Assembly (NCBI GenBank): GCA_044227705.1
Contig: JBGAWE010000108.1
Coordinates: 1-15,691 of the forward strand
Source: JANOQP01 sp044227705
GTDB lineage: Bacteria > Bacteroidota > Bacteroidia > Chitinophagales > Saprospiraceae
Direction: 5' to 3'
Length of the DNA: 15,691 nt
Shown here: one piece after another, positions 1 through 6,611 of the stretch
Layout: each line of letters opens with the position of its first letter
Numbering within the stretch: the stretch's first letter is position 1
Notes under the pieces: generated by a model
The model's database searches: none
What the model saw: the letters and a program-made list of their open reading frames with translations, nothing else
What the model was told of the DNA's origin: nothing
Program-made: the position numbers and the translations under genes

Positions 1-2493
1 GACTCAGCCTTTGGCGCCAACGGCTTTTCCCGCCTTTTGTCAAGCAACCAAAGCTCCGGCAAAGCCGCGGTGATCCTGCCTGACGGCAAAATCGTTGTCG
101 GCGGGCACATGGAACGGGTTGACCCCATCAGCCAAAAAGTGCAGATCGACCTTCTAATAACCCGTTTCCGGCCTGATGGCAGCATCGATTCGAGCTTTGC
201 GGAAAACGGAGAGTTTGCCTTCGATTTCAGCGGGCTGGGCGGAACGGAGCGCATCAGTGAGCTTTTCCTGCAACCGGACGGGGGCATGGTCGCCGTGGAA
301 AACTCCGTTTTGCCGACCCTCGATTCAAGCAGAATCGTACTCATCAAGCTCGACCCAGACGGCAAATTGGACTCCGCTTTCGGCAAGGGCGGTGTCGCCG
401 CAAGTCCCTCTGTTCAAGGCTATACCGCAACTTGGATACCTGCTGTTCAGCAAAGCGATGGGAAGTTCCTGGCCGGGACTTGCTTCTCGTCGACGATGGG
501 CCTGGACGGCGGCTTCCGCTTTTTTCGCTTCGATGCCGATGGGACACTTGACGTCTCGTTCGGAACAGGCGGTCAAATCGACTTCAATCCGAACGCTTTT
601 GACGACATGATTCAGCACATGGCCTTGCAAAAGGACGGCAAAATCATATTTAGCGGCTTCACCAGCAACTTCAACACTGGCATCCCATACTGGCACTTCA
701 TAGCCAGACTCAAATCGGACGGCTCGGCCGACTCGACCTTCAATGGCAGCGGCATCCTCAACCTCTCCACACTTTCCGGTTGGGGCAACTCCGCAAGTGA
801 CATGGCCGTGCAAGAAGATGGCTCGATACTGCTTTCGGACTACTATGCCAAGTTGATGAAGCTGAACACTGACGGCTCGGTGGGAGGCATCTCGAAGGCC
901 GGCTTCCCAGCGGACTCGAGAACGGAAAAACTCCTCCTCGGGCCTGACGGGAAAGTGCTCCTGACCGCCTGGTTCGACGGCAGTCAGATCGGCGCCGCCC
1001 GCTTCCTGCCCTCGCTTCAGGCAGACTCGACTTTCAGCGCCGACGGGCTGGCCATCCACAAGCTCGCCAACGGCGACGACCGGTTTGTGGCCATCGCCGT
1101 GCAACCCGACGGGCGGGTGGTGGCCGTCGGCAAAACCTTCTTGGATTGGGAGGATAAAATCACCGTGGCCTGCTATCTCGGCTATGGCAAGCCAGACCCG
1201 AATTTCATCAACGACGGCATCCAGTATATCTTCTTCTATGCATCTGATCAATGCTCGGACGTGGCCATCCTCCCTAAAAACGACATACTCATCGCTGGTT
1301 GGCAGACCATCTTCAATTCCTACCCTTACATCACCGGGTTCGCTCTCGCCCGCCTCGACGACGGCGGCTGGCCCGACACCAATTTCGACACCGACGGCTT
1401 CGTGACTGTACCGTTCAGCCCCGGCGAACCGAGCAAGTGCCACACCGTCGCCGTGTTGCCCAACAAGAAAATCCTCGCGGGCGGCGAGGCCGCCGTGAAC
1501 GGCTTCGTCCTGATGCGCTTCACCGAAAAGGGGCGGCTCGACTCCACACTGGTCGGCGGAACGGGAAAGCTGGCCGTCCCCTTCCCAGGTTTTTATGGAA
1601 ACAGCTTGAACGACCTCCAATTGATGTCTGATGGCCGTTTTGTCGGCCTCGGCCACGGGACGGCAGGGGCGACGGGAAAACGCTGCGCCCTCATCACCCG
1701 CTTCCAGCCGGACGGCTCGCTCGACCCCACTTTCGGCGGCGACGGGTGCGTCGAACTTTTGTTGAACGGCGACCTTGAGCCGCGCTCCGTCGCCGTTGCT
1801 CCCGACGGGCGGCTGACCGTCGCGGGGACCTTTGTCGATGCCGGGGTTGAGAAGATCTTCGTCGCCCGGCTGATGGCCGACGGCTCTTTCGACAACGGTT
1901 TCGGGGCAAACGGCTGGACCCTCCTCGGCGGTGCCGCCGACCCGCGAAGCGTGGCGGCCGTTGCCCTGCAAGCCGACCACAAAATCCTGCTCGCCGGCCG
2001 GGCCAACGGCGGCGCGATGCTCGTGCGGCTCAAATCGGACGGGCAAGTCGACAACGGTTTCGCGCCCGACGGCGCCCTCCAGTTGAACACGAACGGCCGC
2101 AGCCTTGGCATGGCCTTGCAGCCGAACGGCAAGGTTCTGGTGGTCGGTGAGGATCTTCGGGCCATCGACACAGACGCTTTCATCGCCCGCATCCTGCCTG
2201 GACCTGTTGTCAAGTTGGCAGAAAAGGAGGCGGCTCGGATCGGGCTTTACGTCTCGCCGAATCCGGTTATCGGCCGGATCTTTTTGGGTTTCAATTTGGA
2301 AAAAGCAACGGAGGCCGAGGCTTTCCTGACAGACGCGCAGGGCCGCATCGTCATGGACATCTTTTCAAAAAAGGAATACCCATCGGGTGAAACCCGTGTA
2401 GAAATCGACACGGCGAAGCTGGCAGCGGGCGCATATTGGCTCGTCATCGAAACGGGTACCGAGCGGGCGGCGGTCAAGTTTCTAAAGCTTTGA
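1..2493 (+). CDS. Delta-60 repeat protein with C-terminal type IX secretion sorting domain (5' partial)
   Basis: The reading frame is open from base 1, and the first codons already spell a repeat unit (DSAFGANGF), so the gene begins upstream; the TTG at 37 is not its start. About 830 residues are visible. They consist of roughly a dozen degenerate units of 50-60 residues, each with a core like DGSxDxxFGxxG followed by a strand pattern VAVQPDGKILVAG. This is the delta-60 repeat, thought to form beta-propeller-like folds. The last ~80 residues begin with YVSPNPV, continue through a beta-sandwich pattern (LTDAQGRIV, LAAGAYWLVIETG) and end AAVKFLKL; this is a Por/T9SS C-terminal sorting domain. 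The protein is therefore probably exported by Sec, passed through the type IX system and anchored or released at the cell surface. The substrate or binding partner cannot be told. The frame is intact throughout. Confidence 0.9.
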   Translation, partial: DSAFGANGFSRLLSSNQSSGKAAVILPDGKIVVGGHMERVDPISQKVQIDLLITRFRPDGSIDSSFAENGEFAFDFSGLGGTERISELFLQPDGGMVAVENSVLPTLDSSRIVLIKLDPDGKLDSAFGKGGVAASPSVQGYTATWIPAVQQSDGKFLAGTCFSSTMGLDGGFRFFRFDADGTLDVSFGTGGQIDFNPNAFDDMIQHMALQKDGKIIFSGFTSNFNTGIPYWHFIARLKSDGSADSTFNGSGILNLSTLSGWGNSASDMAVQEDGSILLSDYYAKLMKLNTDGSVGGISKAGFPADSRTEKLLLGPDGKVLLTAWFDGSQIGAARFLPSLQADSTFSADGLAIHKLANGDDRFVAIAVQPDGRVVAVGKTFLDWEDKITVACYLGYGKPDPNFINDGIQYIFFYASDQCSDVAILPKNDILIAGWQTIFNSYPYITGFALARLDDGGWPDTNFDTDGFVTVPFSPGEPSKCHTVAVLPNKKILAGGEAAVNGFVLMRFTEKGRLDSTLVGGTGKLAVPFPGFYGNSLNDLQLMSDGRFVGLGHGTAGATGKRCALITRFQPDGSLDPTFGGDGCVELLLNGDLEPRSVAVAPDGRLTVAGTFVDAGVEKIFVARLMADGSFDNGFGANGWTLLGGAADPRSVAAVALQADHKILLAGRANGGAMLVRLKSDGQVDNGFAPDGALQLNTNGRSLGMALQPNGKVLVVGEDLRAIDTDAFIARILPGPVVKLAEKEAARIGLYVSPNPVIGRIFLGFNLEKATEAEAFLTDAQGRIVMDIFSKKEYPSGETRVEIDTAKLAAGAYWLVIETGTERAAVKFLKL

Positions 2494-2515
2494 ACCCAGC
2501 CAGGTTTTTGAAAAA

Positions 2516-2557
2516 GAAAAAGGCCTCGCCCCGAACCCGGAGTGAAGCCTTTTTTAT
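2516..2557. terminator. Bidirectional terminator between the delta-60 gene and groEL
   Basis: An A-rich arm plus AGGCCTC pairs with GAAGCCT plus a T-rich arm (one C/A mismatch), with a GC-rich loop between. Runs of A on the left and T on the right give a U-tract to transcripts from either side. It sits between the stop codons of two convergent genes, as expected for a shared intrinsic terminator. Confidence 0.7.
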
Positions 2558-2601
2558 TTCCAAGCAGTTGAAAATCAACTGATTGGGGGTCAGGGCTGAA
2601 A

Positions 2602-4230
2602 TCACATCATCCCGTCCATGCCGCCCATTCCGGGGTGGCCGTGTCCGCCACCGCCGGCTCTTTCGGGCCGGTCGATGACGTAATCGGTCGTCGACCATCC
2701 CCGCGATGGAGGCGGCGTTCTCGAGCGCGATGCGCGTGACCTTCGTCGGGTCGATGACGCCCGCCTTTTTGAGGTCCTCATACTTGTTCGTTCGGGCGTT
2801 GTAGCCCATCGCGTCCTTCGCGTTGGCGACGCGCTGGAAGACGACGGAGCCGTCGACGCCCGCGTTCTCGGAAATCACCCGGATGGGCGTTTCGAGCGAC
2901 TTGCGGATGATGGAGACGCCGATGGTCTCGTCCTCGTTCGCCCCTTTCAGGTTGTCGAGCGACTTGATGGCCCTCACAAGCGCCACGCCGCCGCCCGCGA
3001 CGATGCCCTCCTCGATTGCGGCCCGTGTGGCATGGAGCGCGTCGTCGACGCGGGTCTTCTTCTTCATCTCGACCTCGGTGGCAGCCGACATAGAGGACGG
3101 CCACGCCGCCCGCCATCTTCGCTAGCCTTTCCTGCAACTTCTCCTTGTCGTAATCAGAGGTCGTCGACTCGATTTGCTTCTTGATTTCCGCGACGCGGGC
3201 CTTGATTTGGGCCGCATCGCCCTTCCCGCCGACGATGGTCGTTGTCCTTGTCGACCGTCACCTTCGGCGGTGCCGAGGTGCGAGAGGTCGGCGCCGTCGA
3301 GCTTGTAGCCTTTTTCCTCGGAGATGACGGTCGCGCCGGTCAGGATGGCGATGTCCTCGAGCATGGCCTTGCGACGGTCGCCGAACCCTGGGGCTTTGAC
3401 AGCGCAAATCTTCAAATTGGCCCGCAGCCGGTTGACGACCAGCACCCCAAGTGCTTGACTCCTCAACGTCTTCCGCGATGATGAGCAGGGCGCGGCCGCT
3501 TTGCAGCGACTTCTCGAGAATCGGGATGATTTCCTGCATATTGGAAATCTTCTTGTCCGTGATGAGCAGGTACGGGTTCTCGTACTCGGCCGTCATGCTG
3601 TCCGCGTCGGTGATGAAATAGGGCGAGAGGTAGCCCCGGTCGAACTGCATCCCGATGACCTCCTCGACGTAGGTGTCGGTGCCCTTCGCCTCCTCGACGG
3701 TGATGACGCCGTCCTTTGTGACGCGCTTCATGGCGTCGGCGATGAGCGAACCGATGGCCTCGTCGTTGTTGGCCGAGATGGCGCCGACTTGTTGATTTTG
3801 TCGAAATCCGAGCCGAGGTTACTGGACTTCGGTCTGGCTTTTCAGATGGAGACGACGGCCTTAACCGCCTTGTCGATGCCGCGCTTGAGGTCCATCGGGT
3901 TGGAACCGGCAGCGACGTTCTTCAGACCGGCCGCGACCATCGCTTGCGCGAGAACGGTCGCGGTCGTCGTGCCGTCGCCAGCGGCGTCTGCGGTCTTCGA
4001 GGCGACCTCTTTGACCATCTGCGCGCCCATGTTCTCCACGGGGTCCTCGAGTTCGATTTCTTTGGCGACGGTCACGCGTCCTTCGTGATGGTGGGCGCGC
4101 CGAACGACTTCTGGATGATGACGTTGCGCCCCTTCGGCCCGAGGGTGACTTTCACCGCGTCGGCCAACTGGTCGATGCCGGATTTGAGCTTGGCCCGGGC
4201 ATCTGTATCAAAGCTGATTTGCTTGGACAT
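2602..4230 (-). pseudogene. groEL: Chaperonin GroEL, broken by about nine small indels (probably assembly error)
   Basis: The pieces join into one 60-kDa chaperonin of normal length (~540 residues). They start MSKQISFDTDA at 4230 and pass through VTLGPKGRNV, the ATP-site stretch DGTTTATVLAQ, MQFDRGYLSPYF, KAPGFGDRRKAML, GGVAVLYVG and VDDALHATRAA. They end in a Gly/Met/His tail (GHGHPGMGGMDGMM) with stop TGA at 2602-2604. Frame breaks lie near 4077, 3845, 3821, 3789, 3460, 3263, 3240, 3086 and 2690; most look like one or two missing bases. Between breaks the protein is well conserved and the only stops are those caused by the shifts. GroEL folds client proteins in an ATP-driven double ring capped by GroES, whose gene lies just upstream. 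Because groEL is normally essential, consensus error is more likely than true loss. A decaying second copy is the alternative. Confidence 0.9.
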
Positions 4231-4267
4231 TTTTTTAGTGGAATTGATGTGTTGAGGAATGGAGGAA

Positions 4268-4316
4268 CCGGGCTTGGCCCGGCTTTGATTTTGACTTGAA
4301 CTCGAGTTTCAAAATC
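4268..4316 (-). other. Two inverted repeats between groES and groEL
   Basis: The first, at 4268-4282, is CCGGGC-CAA-GCCCGG as read on the minus strand, a perfect 6-bp stem. The second, at 4287-4316, has 7-bp outer arms GATTTTG/CAAAATC around an inner AACTC/GAGTT palindrome, and its right edge touches the groES stop codon. Neither has a clear U-tract, so they are better read as mRNA stability or processing hairpins in a groES-groEL transcript than as a terminator. The function is inference. Confidence 0.45.
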
Positions 4317-4581
4317 AGATGACGACGACATGATGTCTCCTTCGCGAAGCGATGAGGTAGTCGACGCCCTCGTAGTCCAGCTCCTGCCCGGCGTACTTGC
4401 CGTAGAGCACGATGTCGCCCTTTTTGACGGTGGGATTGTTGCCCTCCTTGCCCGGCCCGACGGCGACGACCTCGCCGCGCTGGGGCTTCTCCTTCGCGGT
4501 GTCGGGGATGATGATGCCGCCTTTGGTCTTCTCCTCGGCGGGCGCCGGTTTGATTACGACACGGTCTGCAATTGGCTTCAT
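4315..4581 (-). CDS. groES: Co-chaperonin GroES
   Basis: It encodes 88 residues, close to the usual 90-97. It opens MKPIADRVVIKP, followed by the mobile-loop stretch EEKTKGGIIIPDTAKEKPQRG that contacts GroEL, then the beta-barrel motifs VVAVGPGK, KKGDIVLYGKYAG and DYEGVDYLI. GroES forms the heptameric lid of the GroEL folding chamber. The final residues as read (ASRRRHHVVVI) do not fit the family. Shifting the frame by one base near 4350 gives LREGDIM, the expected ending, and a second opposite shift near 4330 restores the stop. So the tail probably carries a compensating pair of base-call errors. The start at 4581 follows an A/C-rich leader without a Shine-Dalgarno sequence. groEL follows after 84 bp, and a sigma-54-like site lies ~53 bp upstream. 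Confidence 0.95.
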   Translation of the reverse strand: MKPIADRVVIKPAPAEEKTKGGIIIPDTAKEKPQRGEVVAVGPGKEGNNPTVKKGDIVLYGKYAGQELDYEGVDYLIASRRRHHVVVI

Positions 4582-4633
4582 GGACTGGAAATGTTTTGAG
4601 TTTGAGTGATAGGAAATTCTTTCAGCCTGTCCT

Positions 4634-4653
4634 GCATTTTCTGTGCCAGCGGT
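4634..4653 (-). promoter_or_regulatory. Sigma-54-type -24/-12 promoter element upstream of groES
   Basis: On the minus strand the site reads ACCGCTGGCACAGAAAATGC. It matches the RpoN layout TGGCAC-N5-TTGC with one difference (ATGC for TTGC) and keeps the invariant GG-N10-GC exactly. The GC lies at 4635-4634, so transcription would start near 4622, leaving a leader of about 40 bases before the groES ATG at 4581. The first 12 bases (4653-4642) recur exactly upstream of dnaK. Which sigma factor uses it is inference. Confidence 0.5.
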
Positions 4654-4749
4654 TTTTTTACCGACAATATTTCAGAAGCGCTTGCCGGTGGCGGCTGGGC
4701 ATTTTTTATAAAACCGTTGCCGGATTTGCTGGCCGAGCTTTCAAAAAAC

Positions 4750-4795
4750 AGGCAAAGACCCGGCCTTCGGTTTGCCGAAGACCGGGCCTTTTTCC
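4750..4795 (-). terminator. Intrinsic terminator after secG
   Basis: The hairpin is CCCGG-c-CTTCGG / CCGAAG-a-CCGGG: 11 pairs with one mismatch and a TTTG loop, at 4759-4786. It is flanked by A- and T-rich runs. It follows the secG stop by ~25 bp and separates the upstream secG operon from groESL, consistent with groESL having its own promoter. Confidence 0.7.
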
Positions 4796-4811
4796 CAACA
4801 AATCTGGGGGG

Positions 4812-5085
4812 TCACTTGCCCTGCGTCTGGAGCGGGATGTTCTCCGCGCCGTGCGAGCTGCCCGTGACCATGAGCGCAGTGACGATGCAAAGGGCGAGTA
4901 GGATGCCGCCGAGCCACCACGTGGCCTTTTCGACGAAGTCGGCCGAGCGCGTCGCGCCGAACATCTGGGTGGCCGAGCCGCCCATCGAGGCGTCGATGAT
5001 GCCGCCCTTCGGGTTCTGGATGAGGATGGCCGCGATGAGCAGCACGCTCACGATGGAGATGAGGACTACGAGAAGTGGTCATCAT
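4812..5085 (-). CDS. secG: Preprotein translocase subunit SecG (one frameshift near the start)
   Basis: This is the small membrane subunit of the SecYEG channel, which assists SecA-driven export. The conserved core IQNPKGGIIDASMGG lies between two hydrophobic helices, followed by the second helix WWLGGILLALCIVTALM and a short polar tail ending TQGK. Read strictly, the longest frame starts at a GTG at 5051 and lacks most of the first helix. Deleting one T near 5073 joins it to a tandem ATG at 5085, giving MMTTLVVLISIVSVLLIAAI, a proper first helix. I therefore place the start at 5085 and regard the extra base as an error. The position between the TPR-type gene and groES matches Bacteroidota gene order. 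Confidence 0.88.
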
Positions 5086-5090
5086 GATAT

Positions 5091-6000
5091 TTAAGATCGA
5101 AAAAAATGCGGAATTGCCTCGAAATTGGGCCTCCAACGGCCCGGCCGCCGATTTTCGGGCCGCAAACGTCGCGCTTTTATCGGGAAATGCAAGCATCAGC
5201 CGCTGGTACATCGCGGCGGCCTTGTCTTTGTAGTCCTGGCGGGCGTAGAGCTTGGCCAAGGTCTCGGAGGCGATTTCCTCCTTCTCCTTCACGCTCCTTT
5301 TGACGAGCTTTTTAACGGCGGCCTCGCGCTCCTTTTCGGCATCGGCCTCGGCCGCAGCATCTTTCCTCTTTTCAACAACCGGCTTGGCAGCGGTCGGCCG
5401 CGCAACAGGTTGATTGTCAGCGATTTTGACCGCCGGGCGCGGCTTTCTTTCGGGCAGGACGGGCAGGACGAACTGTCCGTACCATTCGCCAAAAACAAAA
5501 ACTTTAGGCCCCGCCGGGCGCGGCGAAACAGCTTTTACTAGGAGTTCCTCAAAACTTTTGGAGACGGCCGGCTGCGCAAATTCAACTTTTGGCGGCGTGG
5601 CCTCTACGGCTTTCGTGGCGGTTGCCGAGACTGCATCGGCTTTTTGAACTGCCCCCACCTCGGCGGCTTTCCGGGCGGCAATCTCTTGTTCGGCGGCGGC
5701 CAGCGGCATCAGTTCAAGGACGGCCTCGGCTGGGGCGGAGATGGTTTCAGAGACTCTGACCACGCCCAATTTGGGCGAAAGCAACCGGTGCAGCCGCTTC
5801 CTGTCCGGCGAATAGAGCGCAGCCATCGAGAGGTTTTGCTGCCGCTCCCAATGGTTTTCCTGTTCGCCTTTCAACAGAAGCAGCACCCGCAAGTTCGCCG
5901 CGAACGGATAGGCCAACGCCAGCGTCTTCATCTCCTGATAGCTGACGCTGGCCATCTCGGCCGGGTTTTCCAGAAAAGTAAGCAGCCGCTCGCTCGTCAT
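5091..6000 (-). CDS. TPR-containing hypothetical protein of the lptE-secG locus (3' end uncertain)
   Basis: No function is assigned. The N-terminal ~100 residues (YQEMKTLALAYPFAANLRVLLLLKG; AALYSPDRKRLHRLL) resemble a Bacteroidota-specific helical family with a YP..LLLAK / AALYs.DR pattern. An Ala/Pro/Val/Lys-rich linker follows (~residues 105-235), containing a conserved-looking GEWYGQF patch. The C-terminus holds a single TPR-like hairpin (SETLAKLYARQDYKDKAAAMYQRL). There is no signal peptide, so it is probably cytoplasmic. The frame as read runs through the secG gene to 4741 for 419 residues, but that tail is an out-of-frame reading of secG. The real end lies just before secG; a one-base shift near 5160 would use the TAA at 5091-5093, so the last ~20 residues are unsure. 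It probably shares a transcript with lptE and secG. Confidence 0.75.
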
Positions 6001-6034
6001 TTTTGATTGAAAAAACTGGGTTGAAGTGTCATGT

Positions 6035-6067
6035 CCGTCGGCCGTCTATAGTCAACCGTCCTCCGTC
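6035..6067. repeat. Heptameric tandem repeat, five CCGTCNN units
   Basis: CCGTC occurs at 6035, 6042, 6056 and 6063, with a degenerate TAGTC at 6049, so five units sit at an exact 7-base period. The tract fills most of the 74-bp gap between the lptE stop and the next start codon. It resembles the heptanucleotide intergenic repeats known from some bacteria. Confidence 0.55.
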
Positions 6068-6074
6068 AAAAAAG

Positions 6075-6593
6075 CTACCAATTATTGAACGCCGCGTTGA
6101 AGATGTCCTCCACGAGCTGCTTGTTTATCTGCGAAATCAGGTTGTCCTGAACGGAGAGCAGGTCGGAGGTCGTCGGGAAGTCGAGGAAGAAGGACTTGTC
6201 CTGCGAAAAGCCCTTCCCTTCCTCTTTCGAGTTCGTGAAATCGACGTGGACGGTGATGACCAGTTGGTTTTGCGAGACAGTCTCGTCCGGTTTCGGCGCG
6301 ACGGCGCGCACTTGAAAGCCGCTGATGTAGCCCGAAAACTCCACGTCCGGTTCCTCCTCTTTCAATCGAAGGCGGCTTTCCGAGCGGATTTTGTCCTTCA
6401 AGGCCTCTGTGAACTGGATGGGCAAATTGGCGGGTGCGTTCGGTGCCCGGCTGTCGAAGTTCTTGACGAAAAAGGTGTTAACTTCGGGCGAGATGGTCGC
6501 CCCTTTGAACGAGTAGCAGCCCGTCGCCAGCCCGATGAACAGGCCCGCGACGAGCAGCTTAAACCATTGAAAGTCAATCAGTTGCGGTTTCAT
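6075..6593 (-). CDS. lptE: LPS-assembly lipoprotein LptE
   Basis: 172 residues. The N-terminus has a basic/hydrophobic signal ending in the lipobox LATGC, so Cys26 would be lipidated and the protein held at the inner face of the outer membrane. The mature part starts YSFKGATISPEVNTFFVKNF and contains LPIQFTEALKDKI and the repeated beta-strand pattern of short Bacteroidota LptE proteins. It ends VEDIFNAAFNNW, typical of the family (VQDIFNKAF). LptE plugs the LptD barrel and helps place lipopolysaccharide in the outer leaflet. It starts 18 bp after the stop of the coiled-coil gene, so the two are probably co-transcribed. The frame is intact. Confidence 0.88.
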   Translation of the reverse strand: MKPQLIDFQWFKLLVAGLFIGLATGCYSFKGATISPEVNTFFVKNFDSRAPNAPANLPIQFTEALKDKIRSESRLRLKEEEPDVEFSGYISGFQVRAVAPKPDETVSQNQLVITVHVDFTNSKEEGKGFSQDKSFFLDFPTTSDLLSVQDNLISQINKQLVEDIFNAAFNNW

Positions 6594-6611
6594 GGAAAGC
6601 TTGGGTGAAAA

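Noticed and set aside
325..2046. 573-residue open frame antisense to the delta-60 gene
   Set aside because: It mirrors the repetitive plus-strand gene, which has clear family motifs and a sorting domain; the antisense product has none.
4582..4740. Search for a CIRCE (TTAGCACTC-N9-GAGTGCTAA) operator before groES
   Set aside because: No such inverted repeat is present here or before dnaK.
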